Below, in pieces: positions 11,632 to 25,000 of a stretch of 64,000 nt of DNA. The stretch's first letter is position 1. Each line of letters begins with the position of its first letter. The stretch comes from Erythrobacter oryzae (lineage in GTDB: Bacteria; Pseudomonadota; Alphaproteobacteria; Sphingomonadales; Sphingomonadaceae): the NCBI RefSeq assembly GCF_030271515.1, contig NZ_JASCXI010000001.1, positions 496,001 to 560,000 of the forward strand, in the 5' to 3' direction. A model generated the notes under the pieces. It was given only the letters and a program-made list of their open reading frames with translations. It had not been told where the DNA came from and ran no database searches. The translations under genes and the position numbers were made by a program.

Positions 11632-11656
11632 CGGCAACGGATAGACACGGATACAT

Positions 11657-13679
<2,023 letters not shown>

Positions 13680-13690
<11 letters not shown>

Positions 13691-14162
13691 GCTCGCTTCC
13701 GCCGGTACTGCGGCCGCCTTGCTCGGCATGGCGGCCCCGGTTCTGGCACAGGAAAAGGTCGGCCCGCCGCCCGCCTTGGTCGACCAGCTGACCGCCGTGG
13801 CGCGCGAGAATCTGCCTCTCGCGCGGTTGAAGGATGGCTCGCAGGTCCCGGCCGAGACGGCCGAAGAGCGCGCGCAGCCGATCGTGCCGCGCGCGCTGGA
13901 GGTGCAGACCATCGACCGCGCCCTGCTCAGTGCGGCGATGAATGTCTGCGGCCTTGATTCCGACGAGCTGAGCTATCTGCCCTACATGCGCGCCATCCGG
14001 GAAAGCGCACGCTATTCGGACAAGCAGCTCGCCTATGTCGGCCTGCTCCACGGGGTTACCCTTGGCGCCCTCGAGCCCACGCTCGACGCGAGCATTTGCA
14101 ACCCCGAGCTGATCGAGAGCTTTAAGCAGGAAGCCGGCAGCGCGCCTGTCGCCACGCCCTAG
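13680..14162 (+). CDS. Small exported protein, function unknown
   Basis: A 160-residue protein starting at a TTG inside the rpoD stop region (an 11-base overlap). The N-terminus is a clear signal peptide (about residues 1-23, ending APVLA-Q). The mature protein has two cysteines ([15 protein letters not shown] and ICNPEL), possibly a disulfide. An internal ATG would cut the signal peptide, which is why the TTG is kept. No family is recognised. Coupling to the primary sigma gene may be only positional. Confidence 0.7.
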
Positions 14163-14231
14163 TCAGGCTGCCGGTCGAAAAAGCGCCGCGACGGGGTGGA
14201 GAATCCCGCCGCCAACGCCTATAGGCCCCCC

Positions 14232-14707
14232 ATGCGCATCGCCATCGCCTCCGATCACGCGGCCGTCGAACTGAAGGCCGACCTTGCCGAATGGCTCGTC
14301 GAGGAGGGCCACGAGGTCGCCGACCTCGGCCCGGAGCCCGGGCAGAGCGTCGATTACCCCGATTACGGCTACCGTCTCGCCGAGATCATCGCGGAAGGGA
14401 CGGTCGAATTCGGGATCGCGCTGTGCGGCAGCGGCATCGGCATCTCGATCAGCGTCAACCGCCACCCGCAGGTGCGCTGCGCCCTCGTCAGCGAGCCGCT
14501 CTCGGCCGCGCTCGCGCGCGAACATAATGATGCCAATTGCATCGCAATGGGCGCGCGTCTCGTAGGGATCGAGATGGCGAAATCCTGCGTTGCGACCTTC
14601 CTCGACACAGAATTCGCCGATGCCGGCGATCCGGCCGGGCGCCACCAGCGCCGGGTCGGCAAGCTCGGCAAGCCGCCCTTCCAGCCCGATCACATCGAGA
14701 CCCATCA

Positions 14708-14711
<4 letters not shown>
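14232..14711 (+). CDS. rpiB: Ribose-5-phosphate isomerase B
   Basis: RpiB interconverts ribose 5-phosphate and ribulose 5-phosphate. The 159-residue protein shows [15 protein letters not shown] at the N-terminus, the DYPDYGY segment and the active-site loop [29 protein letters not shown] follows. ATG 14232 gives the family's usual start; an upstream in-frame ATG would add 12 unrelated residues. Its stop overlaps the glyA start by 4 bases, a common alphaproteobacterial pairing. Confidence 0.95.
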
Positions 14712-16030
<1,319 letters not shown>

Positions 16031-16043
16031 GGGAGCATTTGCG

Positions 16044-16259
16044 ATGAACGAACCGAACGGGCGTCAGGACTGGGTCGAGGACGTGAAGACCGAGGTTACC
16101 GGCATGGCCAAGGAAGGGCTCAATCACCCCTCGACCGCCCCGGTGCTGACCGGCGCGGCGATCGGCGCGGTGGCAGGGGCGATCCTTCCGGTGATTTCCT
16201 GGCCGCTCGGCCTGGTCGCCGGGGTCGGCTTCGCACTCTACCAGAGGGTCAAGAAGTAA
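16044..16259 (+). CDS. Small membrane protein, function unknown
   Basis: A 71-residue protein with a polar N-terminus (NEPNGRQDWVEDVKTEVTG) and a Gly/Ala-rich hydrophobic hairpin at about residues 34-66 (LTGAAIGAVAGAILPVISW, then PLGLVAGVGFALY). It lies 13 bases after glyA and 8 bases before nrdR on the same strand, so it is part of that operon. It resembles small alphaproteobacterial glycine-zipper membrane proteins, but I cannot name a family. Confidence 0.7.
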   Translation: MNEPNGRQDWVEDVKTEVTGMAKEGLNHPSTAPVLTGAAIGAVAGAILPVISWPLGLVAGVGFALYQRVKK

Positions 16260-16267
16260 CCCCCTGA

Positions 16268-16729
16268 ATGCGCTGCCCCTTCTGCGCCCATGACGATACC
16301 CAGGTAAAGGACAGCCGCCCGACCGAGGACAATGCCTCGATCCGGCGCCGTCGCCAGTGCTCGTCGTGCGGGGCGCGCTTCACCACCTTCGAGCGCGTGC
16401 AGCTGCGCGAGGTCGTGGTGGTGAAGAGCGGAGACCGGCGCGAGCCGTTCGAGCGTTCCAAGCTCGAACAGTCGATCTCGCTCGCCACGCGCAAGCGTTC
16501 GATCGACCAAGAACGGATCGACCAGCTGATCAGCGGCATCCAGCGCCAAGTCGAAACCTCGGGCGAGGCCGAGGTGCCCTCCTCGCATATCGGCGAGCTG
16601 GTGATGGAAGGGCTCAGGCAGATCGACAGCGTGGCCTATATCCGCTTCGCCAGCGTCTACCGCGATTTCTCCGAGGCGCGTGACTTCGAGGAATTTGCCA
16701 GCACCGTCCAGCAAGCCGCGAAGGAATAA
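16268..16729 (+). CDS. nrdR: Transcriptional repressor NrdR
   Basis: NrdR represses ribonucleotide reductase genes in response to ATP/dATP. The 153-residue protein has the zinc ribbon with Cys3, Cys6, Cys31 and Cys34 (MRCPFC and CSSCGARF), then an ATP-cone domain ([21 protein letters not shown]). The C-terminal [22 protein letters not shown] is diagnostic. It follows glyA and the small membrane gene, its usual setting in alphaproteobacteria. Confidence 0.96.
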   Translation: MRCPFCAHDDTQVKDSRPTEDNASIRRRRQCSSCGARFTTFERVQLREVVVVKSGDRREPFERSKLEQSISLATRKRSIDQERIDQLISGIQRQVETSGEAEVPSSHIGELVMEGLRQIDSVAYIRFASVYRDFSEARDFEEFASTVQQAAKE

Positions 16730-16736
16730 GCGGAAC

Positions 16737-17492
16737 ATGGCCGACCTCAACAAGCCGGTGATCGTGCTCGTGCGCCCGCAGCTGGGCGAGAATATCGGCA
16801 AGGCGGCGCGCGCGATGCTCAATTTCGGGCTGACCGAGATGCGGCTCGTGGCCCCCCGCGATGGCTGGCCCAACCCCTCGGCGGGACCGGCGGCGGCGGG
16901 CGCGGATATCGTGCTCGAGCAGGCCAAGGTCTTCGCCACCACCGCCGAGGCGGTTGCCGACTGTGCGCATGTCCACGCCACCACCGTCCGCAAGCGCGGC
17001 GTCACCAAGCCGGTGATTGGCGCGGACGAAGCCGGGCGGCAGGTGCACACCCTCCCCGGCCGCCACGCGATCATCTTCGGGCCCGAACGCTCGGGGCTCG
17101 AAACCGAGGACGTGGCGCTCGCCCGCAACATCCTCACCATCCCGATCAATCCCGAGTTCGGTTCGCTGAACCTCGCGCAGGCGGTGATCCTCGTCGCCTA
17201 TGAATGGTCGCGGATCGGACGCGAGATCGCGGATGCGGGCGAGGTGCTGGTGCAGCCGACGCTGGAAGAGACGCTCCCCCCCGTCCCGCAGGAAGAGCTC
17301 GAGGCGATGATCGCGCATCTCGAAAGCCTGCTGACCCCGCGCGGCTATTTCCGTCCCGCCACGCGCGCGGAGGCGACGCGGCGGACGCTGCGCGGCCTGC
17401 TGACCAAGCCGGGCTGGAACCATCTCGAGGTGCGCACCTTGCGCGGGGTTCTGAGCTATCTCGAACGCGACCGGGACGATCCGCGCAATTGA
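16737..17492 (+). CDS. SPOUT-family tRNA/rRNA methyltransferase (TrmJ/LasT-like)
   Basis: The 251-residue protein is a TrmH-family SPOUT methyltransferase. It starts PVIVLVRPQLGENIGKAARAMLNFGL and carries the knotted AdoMet site HAIIFGPERSGLETEDV and IPINPEFGSLNLAQAVILVAYEW in two blocks. These match TrmJ, which 2'-O-methylates residue 32 of tRNAs, better than RlmB or TrmL, because of the C-terminal helical extension. The precise target is not proven. The start at 16737 lies 7 bases after nrdR. Confidence 0.9.
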   Translation: MADLNKPVIVLVRPQLGENIGKAARAMLNFGLTEMRLVAPRDGWPNPSAGPAAAGADIVLEQAKVFATTAEAVADCAHVHATTVRKRGVTKPVIGADEAGRQVHTLPGRHAIIFGPERSGLETEDVALARNILTIPINPEFGSLNLAQAVILVAYEWSRIGREIADAGEVLVQPTLEETLPPVPQEELEAMIAHLESLLTPRGYFRPATRAEATRRTLRGLLTKPGWNHLEVRTLRGVLSYLERDRDDPRN

Positions 17493-17515
17493 TGCCCGCA
17501 CGGGCTGCTTGCCCC

Positions 17516-17543
17516 TTGACGCAGCCGGCGTTCCTGCTATGCG
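17516..17543 (+). promoter_or_regulatory. Predicted rpsD promoter
   Basis: TTGACG (17516-17521) and TATGCG (17538-17543) are separated by 16 bases, in the 178-base gap between the methyltransferase and rpsD. A start near 17550 would leave a leader of about 120 bases that contains the hairpin at 17589-17610. No other better-matching pair was seen in the gap. Confidence 0.45.
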
Positions 17544-17588
17544 CGCGCCTTCGCAAATGGGCCCTGCACCCCGGTGAAGCAGGCGCCG

Positions 17589-17610
17589 CATCACGGATAT
17601 CGCCGTGATG
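17589..17610 (+). promoter_or_regulatory. Leader hairpin of rpsD
   Basis: CATCACGG (17589-17596) and CCGTGATG (17603-17610) form a perfect 8-bp stem with a 6-base loop, about 60 bases before the rpsD start. No T-run follows, so it is not a terminator. In E. coli, S4 represses translation by binding an mRNA structure; this could be a candidate S4 target, by inference only. Confidence 0.4.
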
Positions 17611-17670
17611 GAGCGATACCGGGTTGAAGCCCGCCGCAGTGGCGGGTCAGCACATTGAAGGATACGACTT

Positions 17671-18285
17671 ATGTCGAAGCGCAAGAGCGCCAAGCACAAG
17701 CTTGACCGCCGCATGGGCGAGAACATCTGGGGCCGCCCGAATTCCCCGGTGAACAAGCGTTCCTACGGCCCCGGCCAGCACGGCCAGCGCCGCAAGGGCA
17801 AGATGAGCGACTATGGCCTGCAGCTGCGCGCCAAGCAGAAGCTCAAGGGCTACTACGGCGACGTCACCGAGAAGCAGTTCAAGCGCAACTATCTCGAAGC
17901 CTCGCGCATGAGGGGCGACACCAGCCAGAACCTGATCGGCCTGCTCGAGCAGCGTCTCGACATGGTGGTCTACCGCGCCAAGTTCGCGCCGACCATCTTC
18001 GCCGCGCGCCAGATCGTCAGCCACGGCCACATCTATGTGAACGGCCAGAAGTGCAACATCGCCTCGCGCCGCGTGAACGTGGGCGACGTGGTGAGCCTCG
18101 GCGCCAAGGCCAAGGAAATGGCGCTGGTGATCGAAGCCCAGAGCCTCGCCGAGCGTGACATCCCCGACTACGTCATGCCCGACGGCACCGACAAGGTGAC
18201 CTTCACCCGCGTGCCGAAGCTCGACGAAGTGCCCTATCCGGTGACGATGGAACCGAACCTGGTGGTCGAGTTCTACTCGCGCTGA
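17671..18285 (+). CDS. rpsD: 30S ribosomal protein S4
   Basis: S4 is a primary 16S rRNA binder that nucleates 30S assembly. The 204-residue protein begins [20 protein letters not shown], an alphaproteobacterial S4 start. It has the S4 RNA-binding domain ([19 protein letters not shown], then [17 protein letters not shown]) and ends [21 protein letters not shown]. It is a single-gene unit here, bounded by its own promoter and a strong terminator, instead of being in the alpha operon. Confidence 0.97.
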   Translation: MSKRKSAKHKLDRRMGENIWGRPNSPVNKRSYGPGQHGQRRKGKMSDYGLQLRAKQKLKGYYGDVTEKQFKRNYLEASRMRGDTSQNLIGLLEQRLDMVVYRAKFAPTIFAARQIVSHGHIYVNGQKCNIASRRVNVGDVVSLGAKAKEMALVIEAQSLAERDIPDYVMPDGTDKVTFTRVPKLDEVPYPVTMEPNLVVEFYSR

Positions 18286-18312
18286 TCCGGCTTCGCGCCG
18301 CACGGCAAAGCA

Positions 18313-18349
18313 AGAGGGCGATCCTGCGGGGTCGCCCTTTTCTTTTGTG
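18313..18349 (+). terminator. Rho-independent terminator of rpsD
   Basis: AGGGCGA (18315-18321) pairs with TCGCCCT (18332-18338), with a 10-base loop and the T-rich tract TTTTCTTTT directly after. It lies 30 bases past the rpsD stop. Confidence 0.85.
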
Positions 18350-18395
18350 CGAGGCCCGGTAGGCTCACCCCGGGGCAAGCGAGGGGAACCGTGCA

Positions 18396-19031
18396 ATGAA
18401 CGTGCTGCTGATCGATGCGCACCCGGACGAGGGGCGCTATTGCTCGCACCTGCTATGCGTCTATCGCGAGGCTCTGCCCCCGGGCGTCGAGGTGACGCTG
18501 GTGCCGCTGCGCGACCTCGCCTTCAACCCCAACCTCGCCCACGGCTATCGCAAACGCACCGACTGGGAGCCCGACATCGCCCGGCTCGCCGAACTGCTCG
18601 ATGCCTGCGACCACATCGCCTTCGCCTTCCCGATGTGGTGGGGCGCGGAGCCGGCGATGCTCAAGGGGCTGCTCGACCGGTTGTTCCTCCCCGGCTTCAC
18701 CTTCGCCTATCACGACAACGACACATGGTGGGACCGCAACATGGCGGGCCGCTCGGCCGACGTGATCGTGACGATGGACACACCGCCGGTCTTCCTGCGG
18801 CTCGCCTATGGCAATTCGCTGATCCACCGCTGGAAGAAGCAGATCCTCGGCTTTGCCGGGTTCAAGCCGGTGCGCATCCTGCCGCTCGGACAGGTCAAGT
18901 TCGGCGGCGCGGAGAAGAAGGGCGCGGCGTGGGAGGCGAAGGTCCGCGCCCTCGCGCGGTCGATCCGGCAGGCAGAACCTGCGAAGAAGGAGCCGCGGCT
19001 GGCGCGGTTCCTAAGCCGGACAAAGGCCTAG
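18396..19031 (+). CDS. NAD(P)H-dependent quinone oxidoreductase (flavodoxin-like fold)
   Basis: The 211-residue protein belongs to the NQO1/MdaB-type NAD(P)H dehydrogenases. Features are NVLLIDAHPDEGRYCSHLL at the N-terminus, a YRKRTDWEPDIARLAELLDA segment, the flavin-site motif FAFPMWWGAEPAMLKGLLDR and FTFAYHDN. It probably performs two-electron reduction of quinones with FAD or FMN. The natural acceptor is unknown. Its stop overlaps the convergent chorismate mutase stop by 4 bases. Confidence 0.87.
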   Translation: MNVLLIDAHPDEGRYCSHLLCVYREALPPGVEVTLVPLRDLAFNPNLAHGYRKRTDWEPDIARLAELLDACDHIAFAFPMWWGAEPAMLKGLLDRLFLPGFTFAYHDNDTWWDRNMAGRSADVIVTMDTPPVFLRLAYGNSLIHRWKKQILGFAGFKPVRILPLGQVKFGGAEKKGAAWEAKVRALARSIRQAEPAKKEPRLARFLSRTKA

Positions 19032-19339
19032 CTGCGGATCCGGTCCCACTCGGCAAATTCGTAGGCGATCGAGCCTTCGACGAGCCGCTCCCAGAGATCG
19101 CCCACCACATCGCCGGGAATGCCGTGCGCCTCGGCCTCGGCGACGGCGGCGGCGATGACGCTGGCCTTGCGCACCTCGTCACGCACCGCATCGCGGCCCG
19201 GCTTGATCCGGGCGGCGGCGCGCATGTAGCCGAAGCGCTTCGCCAGCAGCGCCACCAGTTCGCGGTCGAGCGCATCGACCCCGGCGCGCACTTCGGGCAT
19301 GGTCTGGCAGTCTTCAGGCTTCAAAGGCGTATCCGTCAT
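19028..19339 (-). CDS. Chorismate mutase (AroQ class)
   Basis: The 103-residue all-helical protein matches the AroQ chorismate mutase fold: CQTMPEVRAGVDALDRELVALLAKR, then RAAARIKPG and VRDEVRKASVIAAAVAEA. Chorismate mutase makes prephenate for Phe/Tyr. The single-domain size and the missing PheA/TyrA partner also fit the related isochorismate-pyruvate lyase (PchB), so the reaction is probable, not certain. Confidence 0.85.
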   Translation of the reverse strand: MTDTPLKPEDCQTMPEVRAGVDALDRELVALLAKRFGYMRAAARIKPGRDAVRDEVRKASVIAAAVAEAEAHGIPGDVVGDLWERLVEGSIAYEFAEWDRIRS

Positions 19340-19394
19340 GCCGCTCGCCCTAGGCGGTGCAGGCCGGGCTTGTCGAGGGCCTTCGCGCGAGCCC

Positions 19395-21425
19395 TCACTT
19401 GCGCCCGAGCGCGGTGTCGAGGAATTGGCCGATTTCGGTCAGCATCGCCGCGCGCACCGCGCTGTCGCCCAGATCGTGCTGGAGATCGGGGTATTCGCGA
19501 TACAGCACCTGTTTGCCTGCCGCCTTCAGTGCGTTCTCCATCCCCCGCGAATGGCGCACCGCGACATTGAGATCGAGCGTCCCGTGAAACAGCGCGACCG
19601 GCGCGGCGAAACGTGCGGCGAAGCGGCGCGGGCTGCCGCTCGCGACGTGGTCGCCCTCCCCCACGAAGGCCTTGACGAGACGTGCGTTGGTATAGGCGGA
19701 CGCGTCCTCAACGAGGTAGCCCAGATCGGTCACCGGCGCGATCGCCACAACGGCCTTGAACAGCGCCGGATCGAGCACCTGCGATTGCAGCGCGGCATAA
19801 CCCCCGTACGACCATCCCGCGATGGCAAGCTGGTCGGGCTTCGCAATGCCGCTGCTCACCAGCCACCGGCCAGCATCATTGACGTCGCCGATCGCCACGT
19901 CCCACGCCTTGAAACCGTTGCGGCCGTACCATGCCTGACCATACCCGGAAGAACCGCGGTAATTGGGCTGGAGCACCGCATAGCCGCGTGCGGTCAGAAA
20001 CTGGACGATCCAGTCGAAGCCCCATTCGTCGCGCGCCGCAGGACCGCCGTGAGGCAGCACGACAGCGGGAAGCCCCTTGCCGTCGGACCCGGGCGGCAAG
20101 GTGAGATAGGCAGGAATCTGCGTGCCGTCGGCGGCGGGATAGGTCACCGAACGCATGGAGCCCATCTTGCGCCCTTCGAGGTTGCCGCGCACCGGAAGCA
20201 GCGGTTCGAGCGCACTGGTCGACTTGTCGAACAGGTACACCATGCCCGGTTGGGTGTCGCTCGCCGCGATCAGCAGCAATTGCCGTTCATCGGCGCTTGC
20301 CCCGATGAAGTTGATGATCGGCTGATCGGGCAAGGCCTTGCCAAGACTGCGGGCGATCCCCGCAAGTTCCTTGTCGAAATAGGCGACCTCGCGCTTTTCG
20401 GTGGCATAGCTTGCCCCGACAACCCGACGCTTGCGCCCGATGCGGATCACCGAATCCACGTCGACATCTCCGCGGGAGACAAGGACGCGGCCCTTGCCGG
20501 TCCCGTCCAGGGGAAATTCCGCCATCGCCGAGTAACCGTCCCTTCGGACAAACCCGTAGGCCATGTTGCGGGCGCTCTCGACCGCCGTGGGGTAGAAGAC
20601 ACCCGCCGGCTTGTCGTCGATCGTCAGATCGGCAAACTTGTTCCAGGTCTTGCTGTCCGGTGTGCGGAAATAGTAGTCGGTCTGGCCCGTGAGATTGCCA
20701 TCCCCGTCATAGAGCGTCCGCGTCTTGACCCGCACGCGTCCGAGCTCATCGGCGACATAGCGCGCAGTGTCGGGGTCGGCGCGTTCGATCACGGAACGCT
20801 TGCCGGTGACCACATCGATGATCTCCGCTCCCATGCCGCTGTCATCATTGGCAAGCCGCGTGCCGGTCGTCACCTCGGGAATGTAGAAGCGCGACATGAC
20901 GATCTTGCCCGGATCGCCGCCCACATCGAGCGCGAGCAGATCGCCACCGAACTGCATTCCGCGCAGCGCCCTGTCGGATTGCCGGCGGCTGATCATCGCC
21001 ATATTCGAACCATCGTCGCTGATGGCGAACATCCGATCGAATGGCAGCAGCACGCCATCCGCGTCGACCACCCCTGATACCTGGCACAAGATCCGCACCT
21101 CGGTGGCCCACTCGCACCAGTCGATATCGGCGTTGGTCTCGGTATTGGCGATGACCTTGTGCGGTTTTGCATCGCCGGCGAGGTCGATGACCATCAGTAC
21201 ATCGGTATGCGCTGGGCCTGCCGTGACATAGGCAAGCTTGGTGCCCTGCGGCGAGAGGCTGATGTCGATGATCGATTCGCGCGCGCCGAACAGCTGCGCC
21301 GTGCGCGCAAGATCCTCGTCAGGGCCGGCAGGCGTTTCCTGCGCGTGCAGCGCTCCTGCCGCAAGGATTGCCAGCGCCGTTGCTGCACCCGCGCCGAGGA
21401 GTGCCACCATGTTGGATTTTTTCAT
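19395..21425 (-). CDS. S9 family (prolyl oligopeptidase-like) exported peptidase
   Basis: The 676-residue protein has a signal peptide (about 1-29, ending ALHAQ), a beta-propeller-like middle (about 40-410) and a C-terminal alpha/beta-hydrolase peptidase domain. The nucleophile Ser is in IAGWSYGGYAAL (about residue 537), with the Asp in FHGTLDLNV and the His in YPDLQHDLG. Such enzymes are periplasmic dipeptidyl or oligopeptidyl peptidases, often involved in peptide scavenging. It is monocistronic by appearance, 50 bases downstream of tgt. Confidence 0.9.
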   Translation of the reverse strand: MKKSNMVALLGAGAATALAILAAGALHAQETPAGPDEDLARTAQLFGARESIIDISLSPQGTKLAYVTAGPAHTDVLMVIDLAGDAKPHKVIANTETNADIDWCEWATEVRILCQVSGVVDADGVLLPFDRMFAISDDGSNMAMISRRQSDRALRGMQFGGDLLALDVGGDPGKIVMSRFYIPEVTTGTRLANDDSGMGAEIIDVVTGKRSVIERADPDTARYVADELGRVRVKTRTLYDGDGNLTGQTDYYFRTPDSKTWNKFADLTIDDKPAGVFYPTAVESARNMAYGFVRRDGYSAMAEFPLDGTGKGRVLVSRGDVDVDSVIRIGRKRRVVGASYATEKREVAYFDKELAGIARSLGKALPDQPIINFIGASADERQLLLIAASDTQPGMVYLFDKSTSALEPLLPVRGNLEGRKMGSMRSVTYPAADGTQIPAYLTLPPGSDGKGLPAVVLPHGGPAARDEWGFDWIVQFLTARGYAVLQPNYRGSSGYGQAWYGRNGFKAWDVAIGDVNDAGRWLVSSGIAKPDQLAIAGWSYGGYAALQSQVLDPALFKAVVAIAPVTDLGYLVEDASAYTNARLVKAFVGEGDHVASGSPRRFAARFAAPVALFHGTLDLNVAVRHSRGMENALKAAGKQVLYREYPDLQHDLGDSAVRAAMLTEIGQFLDTALGRK

Positions 21426-21475
21426 GATGATCAGACCCCCCGTAAGCGACGTGCGTACGCGAAGCTGTAATCCGA

Positions 21476-22705
<1,230 letters not shown>

Positions 22706-22726
22706 TCAGCCTGTGCGGCGGTGGCT

Positions 22727-23278
22727 TCAGAACTTGAAGCCGACGCCCACGGTGCCACGCAGGGTGTCGAACGCGATGGTGTCGACGTTGGCGCGCAGCA
22801 CGACCTTGCTCACCGGAACTTCGACGCCGACGCCGACGAGGTAGTCACCGATGGTGGTGTCGAGGCCGAAATCGTCCTCGTCGAAGTCCGGATCGCCGAT
22901 CAGGTTGCCGGCGTCGACGTCGACCCACTGGTAACCGCCGCGGGCGTAGATCTTGCTGCCGCCCTGGGTCTTCAGACCGAGGCGCGCCGAGAGGCCGTAT
23001 TCGGCATCGATCGGGCCCGAACCGAAGTTGGCGTTGCCTTCCGCACCGATGAACAGGGTCTCGCCCACGGGGAAGTCGACAGCAACGAAGCCGCCGTAGA
23101 TTTCGCCGCTGTCGTCGATGTTGAATTCGTCGAGGTCGGCATCATCGACGGCGAGGTCGTGGAGGCCGACCTGGGCACCGATGGTGACTTCGGGCTTGCC
23201 CGCGTCCTGCGCCTGCGCGGCAGCCGGCAGAGCGATCGCGCCGAACGCTGCGATCGTCGCGTATGCGATCTTTTTCAT
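22727..23278 (-). CDS. Outer-membrane beta-barrel protein (copy 1)
   Basis: The 183-residue protein has a signal peptide (MKKIAYATIAAFGAIALPAAAQAQ, cut after AQA) and alternating hydrophobic strands. It ends in the C-terminal aromatic signature VGVGFKF that directs BAM-dependent insertion. The size suits an 8-stranded opacity/OmpA-like barrel (porin-family OMP_b-brl). It is a clear paralogue of the next gene upstream: the last 30 residues are almost identical and even the DNA is alike. Function beyond an OMP is unknown. Confidence 0.88.
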   Translation of the reverse strand: MKKIAYATIAAFGAIALPAAAQAQDAGKPEVTIGAQVGLHDLAVDDADLDEFNIDDSGEIYGGFVAVDFPVGETLFIGAEGNANFGSGPIDAEYGLSARLGLKTQGGSKIYARGGYQWVDVDAGNLIGDPDFDEDDFGLDTTIGDYLVGVGVEVPVSKVVLRANVDTIAFDTLRGTVGVGFKF

Positions 23279-23359
23279 CCTGTTTTTCCTTTGCTTGAAC
23301 CGGCCGCAGGGGGTGCGGTGGGTCGGGCAAGCAATTAGGAAGCGCAGAATTGCTGCGCA

Positions 23360-23387
23360 ATGAACGAACAGCCAATTATTCGTTCAT
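23360..23387. repeat. Inverted repeat upstream of barrel gene copy 1
   Basis: ATGAACGAA (23360-23368) and TTCGTTCAT (23379-23387) are perfect inverted 9-mers 10 bases apart. They sit 82 bases upstream of the copy 1 ATG in the 212-base gap between the two barrel genes. The ATGAAC half also occurs upstream of copy 2 (near 24149). It fits an operator for a dimeric regulator better than an RNA hairpin, as the spacing is one helical turn plus the arm. Confidence 0.45.
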
Positions 23388-23449
23388 GTCCGCTCACCGG
23401 CATATTGGCATCGACCAACATCCGTTCGGTATCGACTAGTGAAGAGGAT

Positions 23450-23475
23450 CGGAGGGCCGCCGCAACAGCCCTCCG
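23450..23475 (-). terminator. Possible terminator of barrel gene copy 2
   Basis: CGGAGGGC (23450-23457) and GCCCTCCG (23468-23475) form a perfect 8-bp stem 16 bases past the copy 2 stop. The T-run on the leftward transcript is weak (ATCCTCTTC), so termination efficiency is doubtful. Confidence 0.55.
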
Positions 23476-23490
23476 GTCCAGCAGTATGCG

Positions 23491-24069
23491 TCAGAACTTG
23501 AAGCCGACGCCCACGGTTCCGCGCAGCGTGTCGAAGGCGATGGTGTCGACATTGGCGCGCAGCACCACCGAACTCACCGGCACTTCGAGGCCCACGCCGA
23601 CGAGGTAGTCACCGCCGACATCGCTGACTTCGATGTCGTTGTCGTCGAGGAAGTCCTCGTCCACGCCGGTCAGGTTGCCGAGGTCGAGATCGACCCACTG
23701 GTAGCCCCCGCGGGCATAGATCTTGGTGCCGCCCTCGGTGCGGAAGCCGAGACGCGCGGCCGCGCCATATTCGGATTCGATCGGGCCGCTGCCGAAGTGG
23801 AAATTGCCCTCGACGCCCGCGAACAGGCTCTCGCCGACGGGGAAGTCGACGGCGGCAAAACCGCCATAGATCTCGCCGGTGTCGTCGATGTTGAAATCGT
23901 CGAATTCGCCGTCGTCGGCGTCGAGATCGCCGAGGTCGACGCCAAGGTCATGCAAGCCGACCGAGGCCCCGATGGTGACGTCGGGCTTGGTGGTATCCTG
24001 CGCCTGCGCGGCTGCCGGAAGGGCGATGGCGCCAGCGGCGACCAGCGAGGTGAAGACGAGCTTCTTCAT
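23491..24069 (-). CDS. Outer-membrane beta-barrel protein (copy 2)
   Basis: The 192-residue paralogue of the neighbouring barrel gene has the same organisation: signal peptide ending AAAQAQ, GASVGLHDLGVDLG near the start, the central YGGFAAVDFPVGESLF and the terminal GTVGVGFKF. It is longer by small insertions of Asp/Glu-rich loop (GDLDADDGEFDDFN and EDFLDDNDIEVSD). These acidic loops would face outside or bind cations. Tandem duplication with loop divergence is the simplest history. Confidence 0.88.
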   Translation of the reverse strand: MKKLVFTSLVAAGAIALPAAAQAQDTTKPDVTIGASVGLHDLGVDLGDLDADDGEFDDFNIDDTGEIYGGFAAVDFPVGESLFAGVEGNFHFGSGPIESEYGAAARLGFRTEGGTKIYARGGYQWVDLDLGNLTGVDEDFLDDNDIEVSDVGGDYLVGVGLEVPVSSVVLRANVDTIAFDTLRGTVGVGFKF

Positions 24070-24229
24070 ATTATGATCCGTCCTTTGTCGAACCGTCGCG
24101 GGAGGTGCGACGTCGGACGGCAGCTAGGGAGCCCGGCTTGTCTGTGAAATGAACAAAGGTAAGTGAGGCTGTTAATGTCCGATTGATGGTGCAAAATGGC
24201 AGGCGAATGAAATAATAGACTAACCTGTG

Positions 24230-25000
24230 TTACTCTCTGAGGCGCCATCCGGTGCGGAAAATCACCGCGATGATGATCGTGCAGACCCCGAGGAAGCCGA
24301 GCGTCAGCCACAGCGAGACCGCGATCGGCACATCGGCCACACCATAGAAGGAATAGCGCAGCCCGCTCACCAGAAAGGCGATCGGGTTGGCGAGCGCGAT
24401 CGCGTCCCACGGCGCAGGCAAGTCGCGAACCGAATAGAAGGTGCCGCCGAGGAAGGTCAGCGGGGTCAGGATCAGCATGGGGATGATGCCCAGTTTCTCG
24501 AACGAATCGGCCCAGATGCCGAGGATGAATCCGAACAGCGCGAAACTCGCCGCGACCAGCATGATGTAGACCGCCGCGAGCAAGGGGTGCGCGATCTCGT
24601 AGTCGACGAAAAGCCGCGCGGTGCCGAGGATGATCGCGGCCAGAATAAGCCCCTTGGTCGCCGCCGCGCCGACGAAGCCGGCCAGCGTCTCGGCCACGCC
24701 CACTGGGGCGGAGAGCAGCTCGTAGATCGTGCCGGTGAAGCGCGGCATGTAGATGCCGAAGCTCGCATTGCTGGTGGTCTCGCCCAGCAGGGTCAGCATC
24801 AGGAGGCCGGGGATGATGAAGGCACCGTAGGGCACCCCGCCGACGGGCTCCATCCGCGCGCCGATGACAGAGCCGAACACCACGAAATAGAGCGAGGTGG
24901 TCAGCACCGGCGAGAGGATCGACTGGAAGGCGGTGCGGAAGGCGCGCGCCATCTCGCGCTGGTAGATCGCAAGCGCGCTGCGGGGGCTGAAATGCATCAC
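24230..25000 (-). CDS. ABC-2 type transporter permease
   Basis: The 256-residue protein has six hydrophobic segments and the ABC-2 signature around GGTFYSVRDLPAPWDAIALANP (two blocks, about residues 185-210) typical of NodJ/DrrB-type exporters. It probably pairs with the ATP-binding protein directly upstream, whose stop it overlaps by 4 bases, to form a homodimeric or two-subunit exporter. The substrate is unknown; lipids, polysaccharides and drugs are all exported by this class. Confidence 0.9.
   Translation of the reverse strand: MMHFSPRSALAIYQREMARAFRTAFQSILSPVLTTSLYFVVFGSVIGARMEPVGGVPYGAFIIPGLLMLTLLGETTSNASFGIYMPRFTGTIYELLSAPVGVAETLAGFVGAAATKGLILAAIILGTARLFVDYEIAHPLLAAVYIMLVAASFALFGFILGIWADSFEKLGIIPMLILTPLTFLGGTFYSVRDLPAPWDAIALANPIAFLVSGLRYSFYGVADVPIAVSLWLTLGFLGVCTIIIAVIFRTGWRLRE

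Noticed and set aside
14163..14231. Glycine riboswitch before rpiB-glyA
   Set aside because: The 69-base gap has no tandem glycine aptamer features, and glyA itself starts inside the rpiB stop.
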